The position numbers and the translations under genes are program-made. The notes beneath the pieces are model-generated. The model was given only the letters and a program-made list of their open reading frames with translations, had not been told where the DNA came from and did not search any database. Below are positions 1-9,472 of a DNA stretch of 64,000 nt, one piece after another. The first letter of the stretch is position 1, and each line of letters begins with the position of its first letter. This stretch comes from Paenarthrobacter ureafaciens (lineage in GTDB: Bacteria > Actinomycetota > Actinomycetes > Actinomycetales > Micrococcaceae). The DNA is taken from positions 2,604,001 through 2,668,000 of the forward strand of contig NZ_SBHM01000007.1 of assembly GCF_004028095.1 (NCBI RefSeq). Direction: 5' to 3'.

Positions 1-516
1 TACATACTCAGGACTGTTCAGGAGGACGTCGGGGTTACCCGCGTTGAAGGAATCATTGGCCTTGGCCGGCCAGCTCCGTTCGTAGCCACTCACCAGGTAG
101 GAGTAGGCGTCCTTGACGTAGTAGGTCTCATCGAACACGAGGCTGTGCGGAACCTCAAGGCGGACGAAGCGGAGTACGCCGGCCAGGACGGCGGTCAGGG
201 CAGGGATGAGCCAGAACCAGAGACGCAACGACGGCGGGTAGTCCCGCCAGCTGTGAATGCCGCCAATGAGGCGGTTCCGGAGGCTCTTTGAGGTGAAGGC
301 TTCAGCCGGCCGTGCAATCCAGGATTGCCGCTCCAGCCCGCGCGGCTTAAGGCGGGCGTCCTTTCGGTGGTTTTGCGGGAGCTCCCAAGTAGTCAGTTCC
401 CTTACCGGTTCTTTTGTGTCAGCGGCCGCCGTTCCGTCGGTGTCCCGGGAGGGGACCGGCGTCTCGGCAGTTCCGGAATCGGTGGCAGGAACGGACGACT
501 GGTTCACCCGCCCCAT
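1..516 (-). CDS. pmt: Protein O-mannosyltransferase (PMT family), N-terminal part
   Basis: This is the N-terminal 172 residues of a gene that runs off the left edge on the minus strand. The ATG at 516 follows a GGAAAGG-type ribosome binding site. After a polar cytoplasmic segment of about 100 residues comes a first membrane helix (LWFWLIPALTAVLAGVLRFV) and then FDETYYVKDAYSY, the conserved first loop of PMT proteins that carries the acidic residue needed for catalysis. Enzymes of this family transfer mannose from a polyprenyl-phosphate donor to secreted proteins at the actinobacterial membrane. The divergent neighbour is rsmI, an arrangement also seen in mycobacteria. The family call is firm; the C-terminal half is not visible. 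Confidence 0.92.
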   Translation of the reverse strand, partial: MGRVNQSSVPATDSGTAETPVPSRDTDGTAAADTKEPVRELTTWELPQNHRKDARLKPRGLERQSWIARPAEAFTSKSLRNRLIGGIHSWRDYPPSLRLWFWLIPALTAVLAGVLRFVRLEVPHSLVFDETYYVKDAYSYLVSGYERSWPAKANDSFNAGNPDVLLNSPEYV

Positions 517-586
517 GCTACCTTTCCGTCCTTGGGAGAAACCGGAACTGCCTTTGAACGGCTGGCCGGGGCAGTAGGCTTGGCAA

Positions 587-1513
587 GTGGACGAAGAACG
601 CAGCACCCCTGTTGAGAACCCCTTGGATGACGAATTTTCCGCAGGGGAAACCGTGCAGTCTCCGGAGCGGGGCACCCCCGGTATTGGCAGGATCGTCCTG
701 GCCGCCACACCGATCGGAAATGTGGGCGACGCATCCTCGCGGCTGATCGAGCTCCTGGGCACATCGGACATCATCGCTGCGGAGGACACCCGCCGGCTCC
801 ATCGCCTGGTCCAGGCCCTTGGCGTTGAGGTATCCGGCCGCGTGATCAGCTACCACGAGCACAATGAGGTGGCCAAGACCGGCGAACTCCTGGACCAGGT
901 GCGCGAGGGCAAGAGCATCCTCATGGTCAGTGACGCGGGCATGCCGGCGGTTTCCGACCCCGGCTTCCGTCTGGTCGAAGGCGCTGTTGCCGCGGGCCTG
1001 ACCGTCACCGCTGTTCCCGGCCCCTCGGCTGTGCTGACTGCCCTGGCGTTGTCCGGCCTCCCGACAGACCGCTTCTGTTTTGAAGGCTTCCTGCCCCGAA
1101 AACCCGGGGAGCGGAATTCCCGGCTGGGCGAGCTGGCCGACGAACGCCGCACCATGGTGTTCTTCGAGGCCCCGCACCGGCTCGAAGTGATGTTGCGTGC
1201 CCTCCACGAGCGGTTTGGCCCGGAGCGGCGTGGAGCGGTGTGCCGTGAACTGACAAAAACCTACGAGGAAGTCATCCGCGGGTCCTTGCGCGAACTCCTG
1301 GAATGGGCCGAGAACAACGAGGTCCGTGGGGAAATTGCCGTTGTGGTGGGCGGTGCACCTGAACAGGCGCCCGGAAAACCGGAAGACCACGTGGCGGCTG
1401 TCAATGAGCTGGTAACCCAAGGCATCCGCCTGAAAGAGGCCGTGGCCGCAGTTGCCGAAGACGCACGCATCAGCAAGCGCGAACTCTACGCGGCGGTCCT
1501 CGCGGCGCGCTAG
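587..1513 (+). CDS. rsmI: 16S rRNA (cytidine1402-2'-O)-methyltransferase RsmI
   Basis: RsmI methylates the 2'-O of C1402 in 16S rRNA using S-adenosylmethionine. The tetrapyrrole-methylase fold is clear: LAATPIGNVGDAS near the start, AAEDTRRLHRL, VSDAGMPAVSDPG in the SAM-binding region, and VPGPSAVLTALALSGLP followed by FEGFLPRK. The 308-residue reading starts at GTG 587 and has an extra acidic segment of about 35 residues before the conserved core, so a later start is possible. The gene is divergent from the mannosyltransferase with 70 bp between them, and it stands alone as a transcription unit before the dehydrogenase. Confidence 0.93.
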   Translation: MDEERSTPVENPLDDEFSAGETVQSPERGTPGIGRIVLAATPIGNVGDASSRLIELLGTSDIIAAEDTRRLHRLVQALGVEVSGRVISYHEHNEVAKTGELLDQVREGKSILMVSDAGMPAVSDPGFRLVEGAVAAGLTVTAVPGPSAVLTALALSGLPTDRFCFEGFLPRKPGERNSRLGELADERRTMVFFEAPHRLEVMLRALHERFGPERRGAVCRELTKTYEEVIRGSLRELLEWAENNEVRGEIAVVVGGAPEQAPGKPEDHVAAVNELVTQGIRLKEAVAAVAEDARISKRELYAAVLAAR

Positions 1514-1673
1514 GAAGTGCTGTGCAGCTGCACAATTACGGGGGCGCCGTGCAGTGCGCACAGGCGTAGACACTCCTTCCGGCCGGGCAGTACCGTGGCA
1601 GTAATTCAAGCCACTTCTGGCAAGGAACCCTAGTGGTGCAACACTCCAAAGCACCCAAGACGAAGGAGTCGCC

Positions 1674-3155
1674 ATGACTGTCACGGTTGAACGCGAAAGC
1701 GAACTGCTGGCTTCCGTCCCTACTGGCCTGCTGATCAACGGTCAGTGGCGCCCCGCGGGATCCGGAAAGACCTTTGATGTTGAGGACCCTGCCACGGGCA
1801 AGGTGCTGCTCAGCATCTCCGACGCCGGTCCGGAAGACGGCGCCGCTGCCCTGGACGCAGCTGCTGCTGCCCAGGCCGACTGGGCCCGCACGGCACCGCG
1901 CGAACGCGGCGAAATCCTGCGCCGGGCGTTCGACATGGTGACCGAGCGCGCCGAAGACTTCGCACTGCTGATGACCCTCGAAATGGGCAAGCCCCTGGCC
2001 GAAGCCCGCGGTGAAGTAACCTACGGCGCTGAGTTCCTGCGCTGGTTCTCCGAAGAAGCAGTCCGTGTCTCCGGCCGCTACTCGGCAGCCCCGGACGGCA
2101 AGAACCGCCTCCTGGTCCAGAAGAAGCCCGTGGGTCCCTGCCTGTTGATCACTCCGTGGAACTTCCCGCTGGCCATGGCCACCCGCAAGATTGCCCCCGC
2201 CGTTGCCGCCGGTTGCACCATGGTGCTCAAGCCCGCCAACCTGACCCCGCTGACGAGCCTCCTCTTTGCACAGGTCATGCAGGAAGCCGGCCTTCCCGCA
2301 GGTGTCCTGAACGTCATCCAGACCTCCACCGCAGGTGCCGTCACCGGCCCGCTGATCAAGGATGACCGCCTCCGCAAGATCTCCTTCACCGGTTCCACCC
2401 CGGTGGGCCAGGCCCTCATCCGTGAGGCCGCGGACAAGGTCCTGCGCACCTCCATGGAACTGGGGGGCAACGCCCCGTTCGTCGTCTTCGAAGACGCCGA
2501 CCTGGACAAGGCCGTCGAAGGCGCCATCGCTGCCAAGATGCGCAACATGGGCGAGGCCTGCACAGCAGCCAACCGCTTCATCGTCCACGAGTCCGTCGCC
2601 GACGCTTTCGCTGAGAAGTTCGCAGCGAAGATCGGTTCCCTCACCACCGCCCGCGGCACCGAGCCCGAATCCAAGGTCGGCCCGCTGATCGACGGCAAAG
2701 CCCGCGACGGCGTCCACGCCCTGGTCAGCGAGGCAGTCGCAGGCGGCGCCGAGGCAGTCACCGGTGGTGCCGCCGTCGACGGTCCCGGCTACTTCTACCA
2801 GCCCACGGTGCTCAAGAACGTGGCCGAGGGTGCCCGCATCCTCAAGGAAGAAATCTTCGGTCCGGTTGCCCCGATCATCACGTTCTCCACCGAAGACGAC
2901 GCAGTCCGCTTGGCCAACAACACCGAGTACGGCCTGGTTGCCTACGTCTTCACCAAGGACCTCAACCGCGGCCTGCGCGTCAGCGAGAAGCTCGAGACCG
3001 GCATGCTCGGCCTGAACGCCGGAGTCATCTCCAACGCCGCTGCGCCGTTCGGCGGCGTCAAGCAGTCCGGCCTGGGCCGCGAAGGCGGCGCAGAGGGCAT
3101 CGAAGAGTACCTCTACACCCAGTACGTAGGTATCGCGGATCCGTACGCCGACTAG
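1674..3155 (+). CDS. gabD: NAD(P)-dependent aldehyde dehydrogenase, succinate-semialdehyde type
   Basis: This 493-residue protein is a full-length aldehyde dehydrogenase. It shows TPWNFP at 160-165 (N163), KPAN at 186, MELGGNAPF with the general base E262, and GEACTAANRF with the catalytic cysteine C296. The sequence resembles succinate-semialdehyde dehydrogenases, which convert succinate semialdehyde to succinate in GABA and related catabolism. The substrate is inferred from family resemblance only; no aminotransferase or permease lies nearby. GAAGGAG precedes the ATG with 6 bases between. The gene ends before a strong hairpin terminator that it shares with the convergent transglutaminase operon. 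Confidence 0.85.
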   Translation: MTVTVERESELLASVPTGLLINGQWRPAGSGKTFDVEDPATGKVLLSISDAGPEDGAAALDAAAAAQADWARTAPRERGEILRRAFDMVTERAEDFALLMTLEMGKPLAEARGEVTYGAEFLRWFSEEAVRVSGRYSAAPDGKNRLLVQKKPVGPCLLITPWNFPLAMATRKIAPAVAAGCTMVLKPANLTPLTSLLFAQVMQEAGLPAGVLNVIQTSTAGAVTGPLIKDDRLRKISFTGSTPVGQALIREAADKVLRTSMELGGNAPFVVFEDADLDKAVEGAIAAKMRNMGEACTAANRFIVHESVADAFAEKFAAKIGSLTTARGTEPESKVGPLIDGKARDGVHALVSEAVAGGAEAVTGGAAVDGPGYFYQPTVLKNVAEGARILKEEIFGPVAPIITFSTEDDAVRLANNTEYGLVAYVFTKDLNRGLRVSEKLETGMLGLNAGVISNAAAPFGGVKQSGLGREGGAEGIEEYLYTQYVGIADPYAD

Positions 3156-3202
3156 CATCCCTTCCGTGTCCACCGCTCCCGCAACAAGCCGGTAGATGCA
3201 AG

Positions 3203-3250
3203 AAAGACCCTGCCCCTGGAACTACACGTTCCGAGGGGCAGGGTCTTTTT
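3203..3250. terminator. Hairpin terminator, probably bidirectional
   Basis: The arms AAAGACCCTGCCCCT and AGGGGCAGGGTCTTT pair almost perfectly around a short loop and run into a T tract on the plus strand. The A-rich 5' flank provides a similar tail on the minus strand. It lies between the convergent dehydrogenase and transglutaminase genes. Confidence 0.9.
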
Positions 3251-3292
3251 ACTGTGCGGCCCTGTGTGGGTCCGGCTGTGACCCCGCGCGGG

Positions 3293-5767
3293 TCAGCGGC
3301 GCTGAGGGAGCAGCTGCCGCAACCCCCGCCATGACCTGGCAAGCCCGGCACCGGCCCGCCTCGTGACCGAGGCCAGCGCCCGGAAAGGCGCGCCGAGCGC
3401 GTGGAGCCACCGTCGCATCAACGACGGCGGAAGCCAGTCCGCCTGGAAACGGACCCACCAGCCCGAATTGTTGCGCAACGACTCCCGGACGACGGCGATC
3501 CTGGGCGCTGCGGACGCGGCGGCGGTATCCGAGGGGCGGCCATAGCGCTGCCGTTCGAAGTCGGCGGTGAGGGAGGCAACCGCCCGGTGGGCGGCGTCGT
3601 CGAACCCGCCAGAGTCACCAAGCACCGTGCTGGAGCGGAACCTTGCCGAGAAGTGCCGTGGGGTTTCGCTTGGTGTGGAGGGCACGCCAAAGTCCGTGGC
3701 CAGGTCCAGCAATTCGGCCCATGCCAATCCTGCGGACGGGTACTCCGGGAGTGACTGATCGTCCCCGGGTTTGCGGCGCTTCAGCCGGCGGCGGCGAAGC
3801 ACGGAGCGGGTAAGGCGCGGAGAACCCAGGAACGCAGCCAAGAGGATGACGGCGGCAGATGTGGCGGCAATAGCGGGAAGCGGGTTGCCCTGAACAGGCC
3901 CTTGGGCCGGTGTGTCGATACCGGGCAGCGGCGCTGTGGTGGGGACAGGCGTTGGCGCCGTACTGGGAACGTCCTTCTCATCGGTGTTCGTGCTGAGGTT
4001 TCCGGTGGTGGAAGCCTCGGTGGCATATTCGGGAACGACGCCGCGGGAAGGCGTCGGCTCAAAAGGAACCCACCCCAGGCCTTCGAAGTACAGTTCCGGC
4101 CAGGCATGGGCGTCACGGGCGTCCACTTCATACTCGGGGAAGGAACCTTGGCCCACCAACGCCACGGATTCGCCGGTCAGCCGGCCCGGTGCGTATCCGA
4201 CGGCGATTCGGCTGGGGATGCCCTCAACCCGCGCCATCACAGCCATCGCCGATGCGAAATGGACGCAGTAGCCGCTCTTGACGGAAAGGAAATCCGCCAG
4301 GACTGACAGGCCGTTGCCGTCATACCCGTTTTGGACCGGAGCCTGCAGGGAGTAGATGAACTCGCCGGAGCGGAGGTATTTCTGGATGGCCAGCGCCTTG
4401 GCGTAATTGTTGCCCGCCGATGCCGTCACCGTCCGGGCTGTTTCCCGGACGATGCCCGGGAGGTTTCCGGGGATGCGCAGGAAGTCCTCGGAAATGGAGC
4501 GGGGCGCAGCGTTCGCCTGGGACAAAGCCTGGGCCGTGACCTTGGGCGCTGCGGAAAACACAACGTACCGCTGGGCCAAAGTGCTGGTTTCCGTGCTCAT
4601 GATGCTCAGCGTGTCGGGGTCCCACGTCCAGCGTCCGTTGAGCCCGTTGACTGACACCGGTGCAAAGGGGGCGGGTAGATACGGGCTGGTGAACAGTCCG
4701 GCGTTGATGGACGTGACGGCGTTGACTATCTCTCCCTGGACGGAGTACCCGGCCTCGATCCGGTCCGCCCCCGCCCGCCGCGAGCCGGCACGATCATCCG
4801 GCGCCCAGGTTTCGCCGTCGAAGTGGTCAATGGTGACCGAGCGCAGGTACAAAGGCCCGCTGGAACTGGTGGCGTAAGTAATCCGGCCCGCCCCGCTGGG
4901 GCTGCGGAGGCTGTTGCCCAGGGTGATCATGGGGTTGAGCCCGTTCGAGGTTCCCCACGGCGTGAGCCGTGAGCCTTGCGGGAAGGTACCGTTGTCGAAA
5001 CCCGGTATGGCCAGCGGCACCACCATCGCCAGGCCAAGGGTCAGCACCCCTGTGACCACCAAGCGCTTGAACTGGCCAGCGCCCCGCGGAGCCCCGGATT
5101 GCAGCCGCGAGTCGGGAGCGAACCATTGGCTGCAGCCGAGGATCAGCAGGAACCCGATGGTCGCGCCGATAAAGCCCGGCACGCCGACGCTTTGCGGTTT
5201 GATGGTGGCCGGAACAACCATGATGGCCAGCAGGCCGATGCCGCTCGCCGCGGGCATGGAAAGGGGGACGGCCAAGGCATCGATCAAGACCACCAAAAGC
5301 CCAAGGCAAGCGCACGTGACAAAGACGATGCCGACGTTTGGAGCCACTGGAGCGCTCTCGGAAACCACGGTTTCCCCGGCACGCTTGATGAGCCTTCCCA
5401 CTGCCTGGAGGGTCTCCGGCGTGGGGATGAACCCCAGGAGGCTTTCCTGCCGGCAGAACGTGAAGGCCAGGACCCCGATCAGGGAAGCCAAGGCGCCAAT
5501 GGTGGCCAGCAAGGGCTGCACGCGCAAGGAGCGCAGCACGGCCAGCGTCAGCGCCACGGCCACCACGGCGGTGATCAGCGGCATGAACCACGCCCAGCCC
5601 CGGAAAACCCCGTTCAGTGAAAGCGCGGCACCCAGTACGCCCATGGAAATGGCCCCGGCCATCGCCCAGGGGAACGCGCCCGGACCCGGGCCCGAGATGC
5701 GGCGCCGTGTGCCCGGCGTCGAAGTTTTGCTCCGGGGATCTGCGCTCGGCCGCGAAGTGACGGTCAT
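3293..5767 (-). CDS. Membrane-anchored transglutaminase-like protein (DUF3488 plus transglutaminase core)
   Basis: The 824-residue protein starts with a block of about six or seven membrane helices (residues 30-255, the DUF3488/TgpA_N type). An extracytoplasmic region follows, with a transglutaminase-like core: SGYCVHFASAM gives the likely catalytic Cys501 and DAHAWPELYFEGLGWVPFEP gives His554. A proline/threonine-rich linker, one more membrane helix near 630-650 and a cytoplasmic tail with a DUF4129-like stretch complete it. The start overlaps the upstream DUF58 gene by 4 bp. MoxR-DUF58-transglutaminase sets are widespread in actinobacteria; their exact substrate is unknown, with cell-envelope or peptide processing usually proposed. 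Confidence 0.9.
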   Translation of the reverse strand: MTVTSRPSADPRSKTSTPGTRRRISGPGPGAFPWAMAGAISMGVLGAALSLNGVFRGWAWFMPLITAVVAVALTLAVLRSLRVQPLLATIGALASLIGVLAFTFCRQESLLGFIPTPETLQAVGRLIKRAGETVVSESAPVAPNVGIVFVTCACLGLLVVLIDALAVPLSMPAASGIGLLAIMVVPATIKPQSVGVPGFIGATIGFLLILGCSQWFAPDSRLQSGAPRGAGQFKRLVVTGVLTLGLAMVVPLAIPGFDNGTFPQGSRLTPWGTSNGLNPMITLGNSLRSPSGAGRITYATSSSGPLYLRSVTIDHFDGETWAPDDRAGSRRAGADRIEAGYSVQGEIVNAVTSINAGLFTSPYLPAPFAPVSVNGLNGRWTWDPDTLSIMSTETSTLAQRYVVFSAAPKVTAQALSQANAAPRSISEDFLRIPGNLPGIVRETARTVTASAGNNYAKALAIQKYLRSGEFIYSLQAPVQNGYDGNGLSVLADFLSVKSGYCVHFASAMAVMARVEGIPSRIAVGYAPGRLTGESVALVGQGSFPEYEVDARDAHAWPELYFEGLGWVPFEPTPSRGVVPEYATEASTTGNLSTNTDEKDVPSTAPTPVPTTAPLPGIDTPAQGPVQGNPLPAIAATSAAVILLAAFLGSPRLTRSVLRRRRLKRRKPGDDQSLPEYPSAGLAWAELLDLATDFGVPSTPSETPRHFSARFRSSTVLGDSGGFDDAAHRAVASLTADFERQRYGRPSDTAAASAAPRIAVVRESLRNNSGWWVRFQADWLPPSLMRRWLHALGAPFRALASVTRRAGAGLARSWRGLRQLLPQRR

Positions 5768-7260
5768 CGTGGCACCGCCGCTCCCCGTCGGACGTCCATG
5801 GCGGCCGCAGCCGCAGCAACCATTCCGCCCTCATCAAACGCCGCCCAGGCAGCCGCCAACGGGGTCCTTGACGTGACGGCGACGGCCCGCCATCCACCCT
5901 GCCGCAGAATCTCCAGGACTTGCTCGTTGTTGCGGGAGGAATCAGTAACCAGCAGCGCAAAAGCGTTGGCCCCATATGCGGCAGCCGGAGCCAGGGCTTT
6001 GGCCTCGGGCACGGTCAGGTTGCCGAGCAGCGCCAGGAGGGGGCCGCGCAGCCGATGGGCCGCGAGCTTGTCCATGAGCAGGTCATCGAAAGCCGAGTCT
6101 CCGCCTTCCGGCGATTCATCGAGGTTCCTGGCGGCGCGGCCGGGGCCTCTGACGGCAGCAGGGGTCCTGCCCGGGTTGCGCCGGTCCGCAGACGCTTCTT
6201 CGTCCTGACGGGCGTGCTCGGGCCGGTGATGCCGGGGACCGGACAACTCAATTGCTGCCAGGCCCTCGGCGATGGCGTGCAGGCCGCCCGCCCCGTTGAA
6301 TTCCTCCGCGGTGGCGTCAGGAGCGGATTTTGAGTGGCTGAAGGCGGGATGCCCCGAGGCGTCCAACATTCGCAGCGAATAGTTCCGCTCGGACAGGTGT
6401 GCGCTGATGGACATTGCAGCGGTCACCACCCACTCGAAACCGGGCGTGGTCAGCAGATCAGTGTCCTCGTCATGGCTCCCGAAGACCGAGCCGGTGCTTG
6501 GAGCAAAGGCTGCCAGCCGCTGGTCCAGGACGATCGTGGCCTCGGGAGTGGTCACGGACTCTTCCTGGCGCACCATCAATTGCCCGTGGCGCGCCGTTGC
6601 CGGCCAGTGAACCCGGCGCATCGGATCACCATGGCGGTACTCGCGGGTCATGATGTCGTCATCGCTCGGGTTGGCGCGGATCCGGGTTGCCGTGACGCCG
6701 TCATTTCCCCGGGCCCCGGCCAGTCCCGTCGCGGGAAGTTCGACGGCGGCGGGCGTCACGGTAAGGAGGTCGCCGTCGTCGATTGAATGGCGGCGCAAGG
6801 ACAGGCCAAACGGATCGCTGAACTCCGCGGTGACCGGACCGATCCGGAATTGGCCGCGCTTCCCGGAACGGAGATGGTACTCATAGCGGCTGGTTCCGCC
6901 GGTGGCGGAGCGGGCAGGGAAGCGGAACGCGGGCGGATCTCCGAAACGGGGCGGAAGCTGCTCCTCCATGACCACCTGGCCGGTGCCGTACGAGGTGCGG
7001 GCCACGGCCAACCGCACGGTGGTTGCCATGGCGGTTTCCACACTTGAGGGATTGAACTCCCGGTACACCTGGAATTTAGGTTTGAGGATACGGACCCCCG
7101 CCAGTGCCACAAGGGGCAGCAAAATCAGGAACACTGCCAAGGTGAGCAAATCGCGCCGGCCCATGATGTGGGCACAGACGATGGACACCACGCCTGCGGC
7201 CAGCAAACCCCAACCCCGGTTGGTGAACAGATGCTTGGGAAGCCGATCCACGAGTGCCAT
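5764..7260 (-). CDS. DUF58 domain-containing membrane protein
   Basis: This is a 498-residue protein with two N-terminal membrane helices (about residues 16-55), a beta-rich middle with the FSDPFGL signature, and the DUF58 core REYRHGDPMRRVHWPATARHGQLMVRQ. A von Willebrand A-like fold follows. DUF58 proteins are regularly encoded between a MoxR ATPase and a transglutaminase-like protein, as here, and are thought to be scaffolds or clients of MoxR. Its stop overlaps the start of the transglutaminase gene (ATGA, 5764-5767), and the MoxR stop lies 9 bp upstream, so the three genes form an operon. Confidence 0.9.
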   Translation of the reverse strand: MALVDRLPKHLFTNRGWGLLAAGVVSIVCAHIMGRRDLLTLAVFLILLPLVALAGVRILKPKFQVYREFNPSSVETAMATTVRLAVARTSYGTGQVVMEEQLPPRFGDPPAFRFPARSATGGTSRYEYHLRSGKRGQFRIGPVTAEFSDPFGLSLRRHSIDDGDLLTVTPAAVELPATGLAGARGNDGVTATRIRANPSDDDIMTREYRHGDPMRRVHWPATARHGQLMVRQEESVTTPEATIVLDQRLAAFAPSTGSVFGSHDEDTDLLTTPGFEWVVTAAMSISAHLSERNYSLRMLDASGHPAFSHSKSAPDATAEEFNGAGGLHAIAEGLAAIELSGPRHHRPEHARQDEEASADRRNPGRTPAAVRGPGRAARNLDESPEGGDSAFDDLLMDKLAAHRLRGPLLALLGNLTVPEAKALAPAAAYGANAFALLVTDSSRNNEQVLEILRQGGWRAVAVTSRTPLAAAWAAFDEGGMVAAAAAAMDVRRGAAVPR

Positions 7261-7269
7261 CCGGACCGC

Positions 7270-8391
7270 CTAGGCGCTTTGCTTATCCCTGCGCCACGCG
7301 CCGGGCGGTTCCTGGGCGACCGGGACCGAGGCAAGGATTCCGCGCAGGACGGTCTGGGGGGTATCGCCGGCGCTCGCCGCTTTCCTGTCCAGGATGATGC
7401 GATGCGCCAGGACCGACTCGGCGACGTCCACCACATCGTCAGGGAGAACGAAGTCCCTGCCGTCCAAGGCAGCGGTTGCCTTCGCGGCGCGCAGCAACTG
7501 GAGCAAGGAGCGCGGACTGGCACCCAGCCGCAACCGGGCACTTTCGCGGGTGGCGCGGCCTATGGCTACGGTGTACTCCTTGATGGCGGGGGACACGTAC
7601 ACCTGCTGGACCGTGGCAATCATGGCTGCGACGTCGTTGGCGGTGACCACCGGCGTCACCTTGGCCAAGGGCGAAACAGCCTGGTGGGTCTCCAGCATTT
7701 CGATTTCCGCATCCCGGTCCGGGTAACCCATGGAGATGCGCGCCATGAAACGGTCGCGCTGGGCCTCGGGGAGCGGGTAGGTGCCCTCCATCTCGATGGG
7801 GTTCTGGGTAGCGACCACCATGAACGGCAGGGCCAACGGATAGGAGTGCCCGTCCACGGTGACCTGGTGCTCCTCCATGCACTCGAGCAGTGCGGACTGG
7901 GTCTTGGCCGAAGCACGGTTAATCTCGTCACCAATCACGATGTTCGCGAAAACAGCTCCGGGCCGGAACTCGAACTGCCGGGAGGACTGGTTATAGATGG
8001 AGACGCCCGTGACATCCGAAGGCAGCAGGTCCGGGGTGAACTGGATACGGGAAACCGTGCAGTCAACGGTTCTGGCAAGTGTCTTTGCCAGTAGGGTTTT
8101 TCCTACCCCCGGCACGTCCTCAAGCAGCAGGTGCCCCTGGGCCAGGAGGACCGTCAGGGCCAGCTTGGCAGCGTCGGCCTTCCCATCGATCACCTTGCTG
8201 ATCGCACCGAGGATCCGTTCGCTGGAATCGTGGAAGCGTTCGGCATCCATCACGTGCGGCTTGTGCCCGTTGTGCACGGCGTCCGGGTTGCGCGAAGCAT
8301 TCCCGTTGTCTGCAGCGTCCAGGGGCACAGCGCTGTACGCCTCGCCCTGAAAAGAAGCTGGTTCAACAGTGGCGCGTCGCTTGGACTCCAT
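7270..8391 (-). CDS. MoxR-family AAA+ ATPase
   Basis: MoxR ATPases act as chaperone-like remodelers for partner DUF58/VWA proteins. The Walker A motif is in LEDVPGVGKTLLAKTLA, Walker B is in VIGDEINRASAKTQSALLECMEE, and sensor 1 with the MoxR signature is in VATQNPIEMEGTYPLPEAQRDRF. I place the start at ATG 8391 because GAAGGG lies six bases upstream, giving 373 residues; a longer reading to 8529 would add a low-complexity extension without a binding site. The first 60 residues are poorly conserved. It is the first gene of the MoxR-DUF58-transglutaminase operon. Confidence 0.92.
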   Translation of the reverse strand: MESKRRATVEPASFQGEAYSAVPLDAADNGNASRNPDAVHNGHKPHVMDAERFHDSSERILGAISKVIDGKADAAKLALTVLLAQGHLLLEDVPGVGKTLLAKTLARTVDCTVSRIQFTPDLLPSDVTGVSIYNQSSRQFEFRPGAVFANIVIGDEINRASAKTQSALLECMEEHQVTVDGHSYPLALPFMVVATQNPIEMEGTYPLPEAQRDRFMARISMGYPDRDAEIEMLETHQAVSPLAKVTPVVTANDVAAMIATVQQVYVSPAIKEYTVAIGRATRESARLRLGASPRSLLQLLRAAKATAALDGRDFVLPDDVVDVAESVLAHRIILDRKAASAGDTPQTVLRGILASVPVAQEPPGAWRRDKQSA

Positions 8392-8575
8392 GGAATGCCC
8401 TTCAGCCGTGGCCGCCCGCCCGGCAACGTGCCGGCGTTGGCCGCCTTGTCCGTTCCAGCCTACCCAGACTTTGGGCATCGCTGACATAGTGCAGGGGGAA
8501 TTTGTGTGCTGCTTGGAGTTCGTCACCACGGGCCGCGGGGATGGGGGAGGACCGCGGTCCGATTAAGGTGGGAGC

Positions 8576-9472
8576 ATGTGCAATTCCCTCGCCCCTGCTC
8601 CCTATCGCACGTCCGCAGACCCAGACGATGCCAAGGCATCGCGCAAGGAATATCCACCCGCGCCCCAACCGCTCCCCGTCCCCGTGATGGACAACCACAC
8701 GCACCTGGACTTCCGGCACGGCCTGATCGAGGTAAGCGTCGCCGACGCCATGGATGCCGCCGCCGCCGTCGGTGTTCATGGAGCCATCCAAGTAGGGTGC
8801 GACCTCGAGTCGTCCAGGTTCACCGTGCAAGCGGTGGAAGCCGACCCGCGGCTTCTGGGTGCAGTGGCGATCCATCCGAACGATGCTCCCGTTTACGCCG
8901 GACGCGGAGAGCTGGAATCGGCCCTCGCCGAGATCGAAGACCTTGCCCGCCATCCCAGAATCCGTGCCATCGGCGAGACCGGCTTGGACTTCTTCCGTAC
9001 GCGCGGCGAGGGACTGGCGCATCAGCGCCATTCCTTCCGGCGCCACATTGATATGGCCAAGCGCCTTGACCTCACCCTGCAGATCCACGACCGCGATGCC
9101 CACGACGACGTGGTGCAGGTGCTCAAGGAAGAGGGTGCTCCGGAGCGGGTGGTCTTCCATTGCTTTTCCGGCGACGAGGATCTGGCGAGGATCTGCAATG
9201 ACAATGGCTGGTACATGTCCTTCGCCGGGACCATGACGTTCAAGAACGCGCAGAACCTCAGGGACGCCCTGGCCATCGCGGAACCATCCAGGGTGCTGGT
9301 GGAGACCGATTCGCCGTTCCTCACCCCGCACCCTTACCGGGGACGTCCCAACGCAAGCTACATGGTTCCCTACACTGTCCGCTCCATGGCCGATGTGACT
9401 GGAGATGACCTGTCCGAGCTGTGTTCGCGCCTCGCGGAAAACACCGTCAATGCCTACGGATCATGGGCATAA
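8576..9472 (+). CDS. tatD: TatD-family metal-dependent deoxyribonuclease
   Basis: TatD proteins are TIM-barrel hydrolases with 3'-5' exonuclease activity, linked to DNA quality control. The metal ligands are visible in order: DNHTHLD (HxH), IGETGLDFF (Glu), LQIHDRDAHDD (His), VVFHCFSGDED (His) and VLVETDSPFLTPHPYRG (Asp). The length of 298 residues is slightly above the usual 255-265 because of a proline-rich N-terminal extension of about 35 residues; the ATG at 8576 is the only ATG before the core, but M38 (VMDNHTHLD) could be an internal start. It precedes rpfB, as in other actinobacteria. Confidence 0.92.
   Translation: MCNSLAPAPYRTSADPDDAKASRKEYPPAPQPLPVPVMDNHTHLDFRHGLIEVSVADAMDAAAAVGVHGAIQVGCDLESSRFTVQAVEADPRLLGAVAIHPNDAPVYAGRGELESALAEIEDLARHPRIRAIGETGLDFFRTRGEGLAHQRHSFRRHIDMAKRLDLTLQIHDRDAHDDVVQVLKEEGAPERVVFHCFSGDEDLARICNDNGWYMSFAGTMTFKNAQNLRDALAIAEPSRVLVETDSPFLTPHPYRGRPNASYMVPYTVRSMADVTGDDLSELCSRLAENTVNAYGSWA

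Noticed and set aside
1536..3173. A 545-residue minus-strand frame over the aldehyde dehydrogenase
   Set aside because: Shadow of a clear dehydrogenase; composition is atypical.
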